From the NCBI RefSeq assembly GCF_019688735.1, contig NZ_JAIFYA010000004.1:81270-145269 (forward strand): a stretch of 64,000 nucleotides of DNA, given 5' to 3'. Every line of letters begins with the position of its first letter. Positions within the stretch are counted from its first letter, which is position 1. Below the pieces are notes generated by a model. The model was given only the letters and a program-made list of their open reading frames with translations. It did not search any database and was not told the origin of the DNA. Positions 24,203 through 33,610 of this stretch are shown piece after piece. The position numbers were made by a program, and so were the translations under genes. This stretch comes from Thermosulfurimonas sp. F29. GTDB lineage: Bacteria; Desulfobacterota; Thermodesulfobacteria; Thermodesulfobacteriales; Thermodesulfobacteriaceae.

Positions 24203-24871
24203 CTACCCCCCACTACCCACCTGCCTCAGCTCGACAATGCGCAATCCCCACGGGTTCTCCTCGGTGCGCTCGGTTTTGCGTATGCGGAAGACGAAAGCGC
24301 GTACGCTACGGGCCACGCCGACCGGACTGCGCTCGCTCCACGCAAGCCGTGCCAAAATGAGAAAGTCCCCGGTTTTCTGATCCTTGGTCACCTCAACGGG
24401 CGGCACCACTTCAGCCGCAATCACCACACGCCGCCGCACCATCTCCCGGGCGAGACCCGCCTGAAGTCCCCGCAGAAAAACATTCAGGTACTTCCGATCG
24501 AAAAACGGCGCAATCCGCATCGCATACTGTCGCCAACCCTCCTGCGTCAGAAACTCGTCATAGGAAACCGAAAAAGCCCTCTCCACCGCCTCGCGCACGA
24601 AAGCCTTAATCTCCGTCTGATACACCCGATCGCGATAGCTCGCCACCGGAATGGGGAACCCCGACGGTGAAAGCGCGAAAAGTTGCGGCTTGCGTTCAAG
24701 CGTCCAGAGACGCACCAGCCCGACCGCGCCGACCATCCCGAGCACCAGAAAGGCCACCCCCACCACCGCCAGCGCCAAGTAAGCACGCCTGAGCGACCGC
24801 TCGAGCGAACGCACCACATCGGGTATCACCGCTTCGGGCCCCCTCAGGTCCACATTCTTCCGCTTAGCCAT
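24203..24871 (-). CDS. dotI: DotI/IcmL/TraM-like inner-membrane protein of a type IVB secretion system
   Basis: DotI/TraM is the VirB8-like periplasmic adaptor of Dot/Icm and IncI systems. This 222-residue protein has one N-terminal transmembrane segment (about residues 34-58), then the typical L-F-A-L-S-P-S-G-F-P-I-P-V sequence, the helical stretch F-V-R-E-A-V-E-R-A-F-S-V-S-Y-D-E-F, and a nuclear-transport-factor-like domain to the end. ATG 24871 with GAGGAG upstream; it overlaps the end of the VirB10-like gene by 8 bases, the order DotG-DotI. Confidence 0.7.
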   Translation of the reverse strand: MAKRKNVDLRGPEAVIPDVVRSLERSLRRAYLALAVVGVAFLVLGMVGAVGLVRLWTLERKPQLFALSPSGFPIPVASYRDRVYQTEIKAFVREAVERAFSVSYDEFLTQEGWRQYAMRIAPFFDRKYLNVFLRGLQAGLAREMVRRRVVIAAEVVPPVEVTKDQKTGDFLILARLAWSERSPVGVARSVRAFVFRIRKTERTEENPWGLRIVELRQVGSGG

Positions 24872-26033
24872 TGCCGTTCTCCTCAAGCATGATCCTCACC
24901 GGCAACCCCTCATCCACTTCCACCACATAAGCGGGCTTCTTGCTCAGCTCCCTCTCAGGCAACCCCGAAACCACATCGAAGAAAGTCGCCCCCCCTTCTT
25001 TCAAGGCCTCCTTCAGACGATCCTCGGACTTCTGCTTAACCGTAACCGAACCCCACTCATAGCCGGTCACCGTTTCGGTGTCCTCCCGGCTCGCCCGAAG
25101 CCCGGCGGAGAATGCTCTCTCCAAAGCCCTCACCAGAAAAAGCGCCCGGTCGTACCGTTTCACCCGCGAGGCGATCCCCTCGACGCCGTCCACTCCGTAG
25201 ACCCTTCCTCGTACGGGAATAACTTTGCCCGAAGGCGTGATCAACCGTGTGAGGCGCACAATGGCCCTCATCCGTGCGGGATTGACCGTGGCTTCACCGA
25301 CCACCACGCTTCCCACGGGTACGCCGGCACAGTTGTTCGGCTCGATCACTCTGAAACGAAGAAGGCTCTTCTGTCCCTGTATGACCAGAGCATTTTGCAT
25401 TACCTCGCCCCCGAAAAGACAGTACGGTCTGAACCGCATTCGCCTGCCGCCGGAGACGATACGCCCGGAACCCCCGCTCGCAATGCGCCTCACGGGAACA
25501 CCGCTGGAAGCGCTCTTTTCCTTTGTGTTTTCCTTTGGAAACGGCATTTGCACGGCAAACCCGCCGAAAAGAACCGGCTTGCGCCATTCGACGCGTTGTC
25601 CCCGCTCCCAGTACATCCGCCACCAAAACGCCCGCTCCGCCTGCGCCAACCGCTCCGCGGGACTCATTATCGTCTCTTCTTTCGCCGCTCCCTCCCGGAT
25701 CGGTATGAGCAATGCCTGCGTCGCTTTCTCCGCTTTCTTAGTGCCCTCCCCTCCCCCGCGCTTGGCGGTCTCCTTCTCGCCCGCTTGAAGCAGGTTGAGC
25801 AACACTCCTTCCTTCTTGAGGAGCTCCTTCTCCCTCCTTTGTGCCTCGGCAAGCGCAGGACTTTCCGTGTGCGGATTGGGCGCACCCCCCGGCACATCCA
25901 CCCGCCGGGGCATCGCCACACGCGCTTCACGCCCCCCATGCAGAAGAAGCGCGAGTACCGCAAGCATTACGCACACCACCAAGCCAATCACCCCGAAAAG
26001 CGCAATCTCTCTTTTAAAACGGCCGAGACTCAT
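24864..26033 (-). CDS. VirB10/DotG-like channel protein
   Basis: A 389-residue protein with an N-terminal transmembrane segment (about residues 11-32), a charged linker, and a C-terminal beta-barrel-like domain. Typical VirB10/TraO features are V-I-Q-G-Q-K-S-L-L-R-F-R-V, V-V-V-G-E-A-T-V, and I-P-V-R-G-R-V-Y-G-V-D-G-V-E-G-I. VirB10/DotG proteins span from inner membrane to outer-membrane pore and transmit ATP-dependent opening. It overlaps the small gene before it and the DotI-like gene after it by 4 and 8 bases. Whether it is nearer DotG or VirB10/TraM of Bacteroides elements cannot be told here. Confidence 0.65.
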   Translation of the reverse strand: MSLGRFKREIALFGVIGLVVCVMLAVLALLLHGGREARVAMPRRVDVPGGAPNPHTESPALAEAQRREKELLKKEGVLLNLLQAGEKETAKRGGGEGTKKAEKATQALLIPIREGAAKEETIMSPAERLAQAERAFWWRMYWERGQRVEWRKPVLFGGFAVQMPFPKENTKEKSASSGVPVRRIASGGSGRIVSGGRRMRFRPYCLFGGEVMQNALVIQGQKSLLRFRVIEPNNCAGVPVGSVVVGEATVNPARMRAIVRLTRLITPSGKVIPVRGRVYGVDGVEGIASRVKRYDRALFLVRALERAFSAGLRASREDTETVTGYEWGSVTVKQKSEDRLKEALKEGGATFFDVVSGLPERELSKKPAYVVEVDEGLPVRIMLEENGNG

Positions 26034-26269
26034 GGTCCGTCCTCCGAATGCTTCTCCTTCGAGCCTTTCTCCGAGGTTAGCGCTTCATCTTTCCCCCGCA
26101 TCGCAACCCGAGCCCGCTCGCTAACCAGCGTGGTCCCGAGCACCAAGTCCTGATCGTCGAAAAATGCCACTCCACCTGCGGTGCGTTCAATTACCTGTAT
26201 GATTTCCTTGACTCGATACATTTCCCTAGCGTAGCGTCTGCGCGACATCCCGCGTAGCCTGCCCGCCAT
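26030..26269 (-). CDS. Small unknown protein in the transfer operon
   Basis: A 79-residue charged protein starting at ATG 26269, two bases after the stop of the transglycosylase gene, and overlapping the VirB10-like gene by 4 bases. This tight packing supports translation. No membrane segment or motif; the N-terminal third is basic. Confidence 0.5.
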   Translation of the reverse strand: MAGRLRGMSRRRYAREMYRVKEIIQVIERTAGGVAFFDDQDLVLGTTLVSERARVAMRGKDEALTSEKGSKEKHSEDGP

Positions 26270-26271
26270 CG

Positions 26272-26979
26272 CTAACGCCCCCTGCGCCCGACCCGCCCGG
26301 ATTCGGTCGCAATGAGGTCAAGCAAACTCGCTAAACGAGCAAGGTTGCGCTCATGCTCAAGGAACCGCACAAGCACCTCCTCCACATAAGAAAGCCTCCT
26401 GCAATGCCTGTCGCCGTGGTACTCGCAAAGCCCACGCACCAGCCCCTTGCGTTTGATCGAATCAAGCAACACTCCTGTTCCGAAAAGCACATTGTGGTAG
26501 GGGCGATAAAGGGTTTCTACCGAAAGCGTCCGATAGCGCTTCCGCCAGTAGGGGTAGTTCACCTGCATAAGCCCCACCGCTCCCCGGCGCGATGTTGCCG
26601 TAGGACAGAAGTCGCTCTCCTTCTCCGCGACCGCGAGCACCAGAGCAAGCAAACTTTCCGGACGCTCCACCGGTTTGATCGGCCCCGCATAGGTAAACAC
26701 CTCCCAAACCGCTCGCACTATGTCCCGGGCCAGCCGGTCGATCTTGGCCTCTTTGGTCCTTCCTGGAGTCGCCCGCAAACACCGGGCCGGAAGGTATCGG
26801 TGCGCAATCACTCCCCGCACATAGCGCACCTCCGTCTCGAACCGCAAACGATCCGCTTCGCCCTGCGCAAAAACCGCTCCGCAATGAAGAAATAAGCCGC
26901 AAAGGACCAGCGCCACGCCTGCAAACAGGGACACTACGGTCGGCAACAGGGACGAAAACCGCACAAACACCAACAACAA
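26272..26979 (-). CDS. Lytic transglycosylase (SLT family) of the transfer system
   Basis: Lytic transglycosylases open peptidoglycan so pili or transfer channels can cross the cell wall. After a hydrophobic signal peptide comes an SLT domain: catalytic Glu in A-E-K-E-S-D-F-C, then the G-A-V-G-L-M-Q-V-N motif and a Y-H-N-V-L-F-G-T-G-V-L-L segment. The start is uncertain; the codons before 27008 overlap the previous gene, and TTG codons near 26979 would start just at the signal peptide but lack a clear binding site. It lies in one operon with the VirB10- and DotI-like genes (PilT/VirB1 role). Confidence 0.75.
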   Translation of the reverse strand: MLLVFVRFSSLLPTVVSLFAGVALVLCGLFLHCGAVFAQGEADRLRFETEVRYVRGVIAHRYLPARCLRATPGRTKEAKIDRLARDIVRAVWEVFTYAGPIKPVERPESLLALVLAVAEKESDFCPTATSRRGAVGLMQVNYPYWRKRYRTLSVETLYRPYHNVLFGTGVLLDSIKRKGLVRGLCEYHGDRHCRRLSYVEEVLVRFLEHERNLARLASLLDLIATESGRVGRRGR

Positions 26980-27007
26980 AACGGCTTTGCGCGATGCTTT
27001 GCTTTTT

Positions 27008-27295
27008 TCAGCGGCGTTCGTCTGACAGGCGGCGTCCGCCGTTGCTATCGCGTCCTTCGCCGGTGGAAAAAACAGATGCCCGCCGCGAGTATGCCCTCCG
27101 CGCGGGCATCTTTGGTTCTTTCGTCCGCACGGTACCGCGAGCGACCTTCCTGCGCCGCACACGGCCCATCGCCACGGATGCCGCACCCTTCCCGCTCGCC
27201 TTTGAAAGTGCGTACTCCTCCACACGACGGCGCAAAAAGTAGCAGGCCTTGGCGAGCACGCGCAGCATCCTTTGATCCACCGACATCTCCCTCAT
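27008..27295 (-). CDS. Small basic protein between topA and the transglycosylase
   Basis: About 95 residues, very rich in Arg and Lys in the second half, which suggests nucleic-acid binding. ATG 27295 overlaps the stop codon of topA; ATG 27286 is an alternative. No known fold. It may be a small DNA-binding accessory protein. Confidence 0.45.
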   Translation of the reverse strand: MREMSVDQRMLRVLAKACYFLRRRVEEYALSKASGKGAASVAMGRVRRRKVARGTVRTKEPKMPARRAYSRRASVFSTGEGRDSNGGRRLSDERR

Positions 27296-27296
27296 C

Positions 27297-28925
27297 TCAG
27301 AAAACCGGTGCAAAAGACACTCGGGCCGCGGTCTCTTTCATTCGTTTTTTGACCTCCGCCGCGGCGGAAACCGGCACATCCAGTTCCTCACGGTCGCCGG
27401 CCTTTGCCCGCTTGAGCACCTCGTCCCGATAAAGCTCCACCGCCGCTTCGGGACGAACCCGTCCGCCGGCCACTTCGTCGAGAACCCGCTCAAGCCTCGA
27501 GGAAAAGTCCGCCGAAAGAAACGGATACTCATTCCTGACCCACTCGAACACCTCTCGACCGGTCTCGGTGACTTCAACCGTATCATCCCGGGAGATGAGT
27601 CCCTGATCGGAGAGCCCCTCCACCGTCCGCACATAAGTGGAAGGTTGTCCCACCAAGCGGTCCTCCATCAAGCGGAAGAGCCTCTCCGCAGGGGTCTCCA
27701 CCCGCCCCTCGAGGTAGACCACATCCCCTACCCGGGGGAACCGCAGGTCCTCTCCGGGCACATATCCCCGCCACACCTCCTTAAGAAACCCCTCCCGCCC
27801 CGCCTCCGGCCGGAAGCAGGTGAACACCCCCCGGCCGCCGTCGGCGAATTCCACCTCGGCCACGCACTTCTCGCCTCTGGCCGGACGCATCCTAGAAGCT
27901 ACGAAACGACCGAGCACATCGCGAAACACCTCCTTTTCCTCGCCACGAAACTCGTCCAGCTCGGCCGCGCGGGGAATGCGTACCGGACGAATGGCTTCAT
28001 GCGCCTCGGCCCGCGTTGTGTCACCGGGGTGGTACTCCCCGGGGTAAAGAGTCTCCACCAAGCGCGCCGCGAATTCCTCGCCGGTCTCGGAATAAGCGGT
28101 CGCCCGCGTGCGTATGTAGGAAAGGAACCCCCGATCGTAAAGCGCTTGAAGGGCCCCCATCACGGCCCGGGCGCCCAGCACTCCAGGATAAGAACGCCGC
28201 ACCCCTCCGGCAAGCGCCCTTCCGGTGGAGAGCCCTTTCGGAGGAGCGAGTTCACCGCGGCTCACGGCCACTTGGCGCACTACGCCGTACCCGCGCCCGA
28301 CAAACCCTTCCACCTTGCCCTTCACCGGCCAGCCGTACCTCCGGCCGAATCCGAAAGCCACATGTAGCGTCCCGGTGAAGCGAAAATCCCTCGTGCGCGC
28401 AAGTTCCTCAGCCAGATCGAGAACCCCCACCTTGACTCGCCCGAGACTCCTCACCGAGGGAAATTGCTCCCGCACCCTCATCGAAAGCACCCGCCCCAGC
28501 CGCCAGTCGAGCACCTTGCGCAGGTAAGCGGCCAGAAGCAGGTTGCCGTCGAGCGCCCCGTCGCTTTCGAGAAACGCCCGGGCGACTTCCTCCTCCACCA
28601 AGGCCCTGAGGCGCACCCGAAAGGCCTTCTCCGCCACGCCGGGGAAGGCTTCCAGCACGAAGTGCGACATCAGCTCGCCCTCCCGATCGGCGTCAAACGC
28701 AAGGTAAACCCGCTCCGCCCGCTTGATGAGCTCGCCAAGCCGCTCATAAATCTTCCGTCTGAGGTCGATCACCACGAGCCCGGGCACCGGCAAAGTGCTG
28801 GTTCGGTCAAAGTCGAATACATGCCCCCTAGTGGCGAACACATACACGCTTCCCCCGAGCAAACGCCGGGCAAGGGAGCGCATTACCTCCACCTTCCCGG
28901 GGCTTTCCACCACCACCAGCTTCAT
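27297..28925 (-). CDS. topA: Type IA DNA topoisomerase (topoisomerase I/III family)
   Basis: Type IA topoisomerases relax DNA by cutting one strand through a Tyr. The 542-residue protein has the TOPRIM start V-V-V-E-S-P-G-K, D-A-D-R-E-G-E at about residues 98-104, D-W-R-L-G-R-V-L-S, the catalytic Tyr in S-Y-I-R-T-R (the usual form is Y-M-R-T-D), and A-H-E-A-I-R-P-V. No C-terminal zinc fingers are present, which makes it shorter than chromosomal TopA (about 700-870) and closer to plasmid or TopB-like versions. It overlaps the primase gene by 4 bases, so it is part of the replication operon. Confidence 0.85.
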   Translation of the reverse strand: MKLVVVESPGKVEVMRSLARRLLGGSVYVFATRGHVFDFDRTSTLPVPGLVVIDLRRKIYERLGELIKRAERVYLAFDADREGELMSHFVLEAFPGVAEKAFRVRLRALVEEEVARAFLESDGALDGNLLLAAYLRKVLDWRLGRVLSMRVREQFPSVRSLGRVKVGVLDLAEELARTRDFRFTGTLHVAFGFGRRYGWPVKGKVEGFVGRGYGVVRQVAVSRGELAPPKGLSTGRALAGGVRRSYPGVLGARAVMGALQALYDRGFLSYIRTRATAYSETGEEFAARLVETLYPGEYHPGDTTRAEAHEAIRPVRIPRAAELDEFRGEEKEVFRDVLGRFVASRMRPARGEKCVAEVEFADGGRGVFTCFRPEAGREGFLKEVWRGYVPGEDLRFPRVGDVVYLEGRVETPAERLFRLMEDRLVGQPSTYVRTVEGLSDQGLISRDDTVEVTETGREVFEWVRNEYPFLSADFSSRLERVLDEVAGGRVRPEAAVELYRDEVLKRAKAGDREELDVPVSAAAEVKKRMKETAARVSFAPVF

Positions 28926-31714
28926 AGATCCTCCCAGAGGGATCGCATCGGGACAGCCTCCTCGGTGTTCCGCTCGGGGTCTTTTACGGAAAACATAGCT
29001 TCCTCGCTGAAGTCCTCGGTAGATTCTGTGCGCGAAAGGTCTTCGCCTTCCGCCGCTTCCTCTTTCAGCCCGAGAAGCATGTTGAGGCGTTTTTCCACAA
29101 GAAGGCGCGATGTGACATATATGGTGTCCCCGCGAACCTTTTTTGAGCGGTAAACCGCCCGGTTGCGGTGGAGAACCTCCCCGATGGCGCTTTTCGGAAG
29201 ACCTCCCTCCCAGAATCGGGCCACCCGCTCATGCACGGCCGTAAGCCGCACCTCCACCGGGTCCTCGGGCGCAACGCCGGGCCACTCTTCCTCAATGACC
29301 ACCAGCACGGCTTCGAGCACCGCTTGGTCACGACCGTACACGATGGGCATGGTCTCCCGAAGGTCTTTCTGGAAGAGCTCATAGATGGATCCGACCTCGT
29401 CCTCCGTGAACCCCACATAAGTGAAAATCGCCTCCATGGCCCGAAAGATCTCCCCCGCCCGCCCGGGACGCTCCGGCACCTGCCGGTAGATCTCCTCCAT
29501 TTCCGCCGCATCCGTGAGGTAAAGCGCGTAAAGGCTCCCCCTGAGGGAGCGCCAATCTTCGCTGGTCGCGGTGGGGTCGGGATAGAAGCGGTCGGTCTTC
29601 ACGAAGGGAATGATTATGCATCGGTCGCGCAGGTCGAAGTGAAGCTGGCTCGTTGCGGCGAACACCTTCGGCCCGTACAGATCGAAGGATTGAAGCTTGC
29701 GCCGACTGCGTTCCACGGAAAGGATGGAGCGCCGCGCCGTGTCCTGCGTGTAGGAGCCCGCAAGAAAGTTGGCCAGCGCCTCGTATCCCTTGTAACCCAA
29801 GAACTCCGCCTGATCCACAATGATCGTCCCTCGAAAGCCGTCCGCAAAGTCGCCCAACGCCGCCTCCGAAATGCGGTTGTGGAACTGCGCATTGAAGCAA
29901 ACCCGCATCAGAAACTTGGCCGCGTGCGACTTGCCGCACTCCTTGTTTCCGTAAAGGAAGAGGAAGGGAATGGCGGGAAAGACCCGATGGAAGTAGGTGA
30001 GGAAAACATAACCCACGATGAGGTGGTAGTACTCCTCCCTCTCCAGGTAGACATACTTCTTGAGGCAGTCGAGAAGCTCCCGAAAGACCACCCGCGGCGA
30101 AGGAGGTACGCGCTCGCCCCGGAGAAGGGCCCGCACCTCATCCAGCCCCCACTTCTCCTCGAGACTCGGCAACTCGTGAAGCGGCGTGTTGAAGACGAAG
30201 ACCCGCTCCCTGCCGTTGGGCCCCTCCTCGCGCCACTCGGGTTTAACCCGGGTGATGCGCCCGCGTTCGCCCTGAAGGTACACATTGAAGACCTCCTTGT
30301 GCCCGAGAAAGAGCTTCTCCACCCGAAAGCCGAGGAAAGCCCGTCCGGCCTGATAGTCGATGGCCGGGTGAATAAAGAAGGTTTCCTTGGGATCGTCGAG
30401 GGCGAGGTCCTGCGCCACCTCCCGCAGAACCGCCACCAGCTCGTCCACCTTGCGGTAACCCTTCGCCTGCGCCACCCTGCGCAGGTAGTCCAAGCGCTCA
30501 CGGCCGGTGAGCCGGTTGGCCTCCTCAAGCACCTCCTCGAGGGGAAGATCCGCCAGCACCGCGTCCTCAGCCCGCTCGGCGGCCTCCTTCACATGCAGGT
30601 CGCGCACCCTGGCCTCAGGGGAACATTTCGCTTCCCTGATGGTTTTTACATACTCGTCGAAACGAAGGACGCGCATATCGGACACCTTCACCTTATCACG
30701 AAGGAGCACCTCATCCACATCTTTACCCTCGGGAAGGTCGCAAACATACACATTCTCACGACCCCACTCGGCAATGAGCTCCTCCGCCCGCTTGAGCACG
30801 CCTCCCTGACCGGCGGGATCGGGATCCGGCACCAGCACAACCGTGTCCGGGGGACGCCGCGGAAACATGTCTCGGCGCACCTTTGAGGGTATGCCCCCCA
30901 CGGCGATGGCCTGCTCGCCCTTGAGGCAAAGGGCCAGCGCATCCCAGGGCCCCTCACAGACCCAAACCGGAGCCTTCCGTTCCGGGTTGTAACGGTCCAG
31001 AAATACCGGCAGGACCTTCTCGGAGAAGCGAATGTAAAGGTTTTTCACATCGGGTTTGGCCGCCTCCTCGGGGAAAAGCACCCGTCCCCAGAAACCGTAA
31101 ACCCGCCCCTCATAGACAACCGGTATGAGCAGGCGCCCCGTGAGGGCGCGGAGCTTTTTCTCCGTCAAACCCACCTTGCCCGCGACCCGGTGCACCTCCT
31201 CAAGCGGGAGAAACCCCATCTTGAACCGCAAAAGGTCCTGCGCCGAGAGCACATAACCCTTCTCCCGGTGAAAGGCCTCCATGATGCGATCGTAGTGCGA
31301 CTGCGCATAGCTCACCAGCTCCCGCGCAAGCCGCCAGGCCAAGTCCTCCACGGTGCGGCGCCGAAGGCGCGTTTCCACATCCTCCGGTATCGCAATCCCG
31401 TAACGCCGGATCATCTCCCGCACCGCCTCGCTCAGAGAAGAAATGCCCGAAAAGTGCATGAACACATCGAGGCTCGAGTACGACCGCCCGCAACCGAAAC
31501 AGTACGCCCCCGTGTCGCCGGCCTTGATCTTGAATGAGGGGTTACGCTCCTCGTGGAAAGGACACAGGAACTCGTAATAGTTGCCGGACCTGCGCTCGGG
31601 CCGCACCCCGAAGGACGACAGCACCTCCATGACCGGCACTTGCTCGCGCAGGTACCGGCAAATCGAGGCCAAATCGCTTCCAACGGAAGTCTTGGCCGCG
31701 ACCGCTTCGCTCAT
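28922..31714 (-). CDS. Replication primase fused to a helicase-like ATPase
   Basis: A 930-residue two-part replication protein. Residues 51-75 hold a CHC2 zinc ribbon (C51, H54, C72, C75) as in DnaG primases; residues about 240-340 are a TOPRIM domain (V-W-V-C-E-G-P-W-D-A-L with V-P-D-P-D-P-A-G). The C-terminal half has a Walker A L-Y-G-N-K-E-C-G-K-S-H, a Walker B-like I-I-V-D-Q-A-E-F, and an arginine-finger-like region, resembling plasmid and phage primase-helicases. It would prime and unwind plasmid DNA. ATG 31714 follows GGGAGGGGG. The helicase part was not assigned to a precise family. Confidence 0.8.
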   Translation of the reverse strand: MSEAVAAKTSVGSDLASICRYLREQVPVMEVLSSFGVRPERRSGNYYEFLCPFHEERNPSFKIKAGDTGAYCFGCGRSYSSLDVFMHFSGISSLSEAVREMIRRYGIAIPEDVETRLRRRTVEDLAWRLARELVSYAQSHYDRIMEAFHREKGYVLSAQDLLRFKMGFLPLEEVHRVAGKVGLTEKKLRALTGRLLIPVVYEGRVYGFWGRVLFPEEAAKPDVKNLYIRFSEKVLPVFLDRYNPERKAPVWVCEGPWDALALCLKGEQAIAVGGIPSKVRRDMFPRRPPDTVVLVPDPDPAGQGGVLKRAEELIAEWGRENVYVCDLPEGKDVDEVLLRDKVKVSDMRVLRFDEYVKTIREAKCSPEARVRDLHVKEAAERAEDAVLADLPLEEVLEEANRLTGRERLDYLRRVAQAKGYRKVDELVAVLREVAQDLALDDPKETFFIHPAIDYQAGRAFLGFRVEKLFLGHKEVFNVYLQGERGRITRVKPEWREEGPNGRERVFVFNTPLHELPSLEEKWGLDEVRALLRGERVPPSPRVVFRELLDCLKKYVYLEREEYYHLIVGYVFLTYFHRVFPAIPFLFLYGNKECGKSHAAKFLMRVCFNAQFHNRISEAALGDFADGFRGTIIVDQAEFLGYKGYEALANFLAGSYTQDTARRSILSVERSRRKLQSFDLYGPKVFAATSQLHFDLRDRCIIIPFVKTDRFYPDPTATSEDWRSLRGSLYALYLTDAAEMEEIYRQVPERPGRAGEIFRAMEAIFTYVGFTEDEVGSIYELFQKDLRETMPIVYGRDQAVLEAVLVVIEEEWPGVAPEDPVEVRLTAVHERVARFWEGGLPKSAIGEVLHRNRAVYRSKKVRGDTIYVTSRLLVEKRLNMLLGLKEEAAEGEDLSRTESTEDFSEEAMFSVKDPERNTEEAVPMRSLWEDL

Positions 31715-31830
31715 GGCTTACCCCCTCCCTTCGACGCTCGCATGCTTATCCCCGACTATCCCCGACGCCTCCCCAAGGTAGAGCACATCCCTCCGAAAGG
31801 GGATGTCTTTTCGCAGGAAGGCCGGCAAGC

Positions 31831-32511
31831 TTACGCATCCGAAACGGGCGCGCGGTGCTCCCGCAGGCGTTGCACCCATCCCTCGAGGAACACCCGAAGC
31901 CTCTCTTGGGTATAGCGTCCTCGGCGTTCGGCCTCCCAGAGCATACCGATCAGGGTGCCCAGCATCTCGAGGATCCGGTCGCGCCCCTCCACCAGAACAT
32001 CCCGATCCTTCTCCCTGCCCGCCTGGAGCACGAAAGCATGGAAGGCTTCCCCCAGGCGCCAGATCGCATACTGGGCCGTAGCAAGGTGGAAACCCAGGGT
32101 GCGTTGCTGGCTTCGAGCGCGCACCGCCCGCAGAGTCTCCTGAAAGACATTCCAGCCGAACCGGCTGGCCCGCTCGAGGCGCACCAGATCGCTTTCCGTG
32201 AAAAAGATCAGCTCGAGATACACCTCGGGGAACACCCGCACGAGAAAAAGCGGGTTGATCCTGAGAAGAAGCTCCACATGCCTCTCCCCCACTATGCCCT
32301 TACGAGCGAGCCTCTGGAGATAACGCTCGATGCGCTGGTACATCCGCTCGTAACGCTTGGCCTGCTCCCGCACCGCCGCGGTAGTCTCCGTGCCGGATGA
32401 TACGGCGCACTCACAACCGTCCGTCACATTCTCCTTCAACACATCCGCCGAAGCGGCGTCCGTTTGGGACGCCGTTTTTTCAGCGACACAGACGGTGCCG
32501 GTTTTCTTCAT
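31831..32511 (-). CDS. Unknown helical protein in the replication-segregation operon
   Basis: A 226-residue soluble protein, mostly alpha-helical, with a disordered first 40 residues. ATG 32511 has GGGAGG 10 bases upstream; upstream TTG codons are less likely. It lies between the sigma-like protein gene and the primase gene on the same strand. No motif recognised. Confidence 0.5.
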   Translation of the reverse strand: MKKTGTVCVAEKTASQTDAASADVLKENVTDGCECAVSSGTETTAAVREQAKRYERMYQRIERYLQRLARKGIVGERHVELLLRINPLFLVRVFPEVYLELIFFTESDLVRLERASRFGWNVFQETLRAVRARSQQRTLGFHLATAQYAIWRLGEAFHAFVLQAGREKDRDVLVEGRDRILEMLGTLIGMLWEAERRGRYTQERLRVFLEGWVQRLREHRAPVSDA

Positions 32512-32549
32512 CGCATCCGTCCTCCCTGCCAAATGAGTCGTCCTCAAAT

Positions 32550-33596
32550 TCAAATAAACTCGACAAGCTCGGGTATGGAGTAAGCCAGCGACCGAATACG
32601 AGCTATCTCATCCCGGGTGAAGCGCCGAAAAAGCCCCGGGATCCCATCCGACCACTCCGCCTCCTCGAGGAAGCGATCTATTTTCTCCGCCGTGTCCGCC
32701 GAGCCCATCTGCCGCAACCGCTCCTTCAAACGCTTAATGCCCCGGCGCAGACGCTCATAGTCCATGCTCCGGTCCACCTCTCCGGCAACTCCGCGCACCG
32801 CTTCCTCGGAAAGCACCTCCTGCGCCGCAAGCTCGTCAAGGCGCTCCTCCGTAATCATGTTCAGGTTGAAGGTCCCATCCTCAGGGCGCTCCCCTCCCCT
32901 GCCCTCCGTGAACGGCACAAAAATGGGCCTCGCGGCGGAAAAGGTGTCGTCCACGAAAGCGCTCCTCCGCGCCTCCGCTTCGCCCCCTTCGGCAAACAAA
33001 TCGACCTCCGCACCCTCGAGAACATCTCCGCGAGTCGCTCCTTGGTCGGAAAGAGCGGCGCCCTTGCCGGGTGACCTGCGACCAAGCCCCCTCGCGACGC
33101 CCTGCCGGATCCAGCGCGCCACATAAGCGGGATTCACGCAATTCAGGTGGTCCAACGCCTGCCAGAGAGCAATGCGGGCCCGCTCACGAGCCGCCTCGGC
33201 GAGGTCCTCCTCCTCGCGGGGCAACAGCCGCTCGAGCAAGGGTTGCCAGCACTCCACGACTAGGTGCTTAAAACTGATGAGCTTGCGAACCTCCTCCTCG
33301 AGGTCAGGACACCGCTTCTGACAGAACTCGAGCATCTGGTCCACAATGGATTTAAAGGGAAGCGACTGCGCCCGGAATCCCCGCGCCTCGAGGAGGGTCA
33401 GGAGGTGGTTTTTCTGCTCGATGAAGAGCTGAGTCAGAGGATACCCCTTTCTTCCCACCAACCGCTTCACCTCTTCGGGGCTGAGCTCCCGCTCGGGGTC
33501 CCAGAGAGAGGCGACATCCCCTCCGTCCGCCTTTCCGTCGTTCAGCGCTTCGTCGACAACCTCATCGGCGAACGAATGATTCACGCTCCACCGCAT
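32550..33596 (-). CDS. Unknown protein with a short sigma-factor-like segment
   Basis: A 348-residue acidic helical protein (ATG 33596, GGAGG 7 bases upstream). Around residues 130-155 the sequence A-L-W-Q-A-L-D-H-L-N then Y-V-A-R-W-I-R-Q-G-V-A-R-G-L recalls sigma70 region 2.3-2.4 (Y-A-T-W-W-I-R-Q-A-I-x-R), and the C-terminal F-T-R-D-E-I-A-R-I could be a helix-turn-helix. The match is short, so a sigma role is only a possibility; a DNA-binding segregation partner is another. Its start follows the stop of the ParB-domain gene by 14 bases. Confidence 0.4.
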   Translation of the reverse strand: MRWSVNHSFADEVVDEALNDGKADGGDVASLWDPERELSPEEVKRLVGRKGYPLTQLFIEQKNHLLTLLEARGFRAQSLPFKSIVDQMLEFCQKRCPDLEEEVRKLISFKHLVVECWQPLLERLLPREEEDLAEAARERARIALWQALDHLNCVNPAYVARWIRQGVARGLGRRSPGKGAALSDQGATRGDVLEGAEVDLFAEGGEAEARRSAFVDDTFSAARPIFVPFTEGRGGERPEDGTFNLNMITEERLDELAAQEVLSEEAVRGVAGEVDRSMDYERLRRGIKRLKERLRQMGSADTAEKIDRFLEEAEWSDGIPGLFRRFTRDEIARIRSLAYSIPELVEFI

Positions 33597-33610
33597 CGTT
33601 CGCCTCCGCA

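Noticed and set aside
28922..31714. Chromosomal DnaG primase
   Set aside because: The C-terminal half is a helicase-like ATPase and not the DnaB-binding domain of DnaG.
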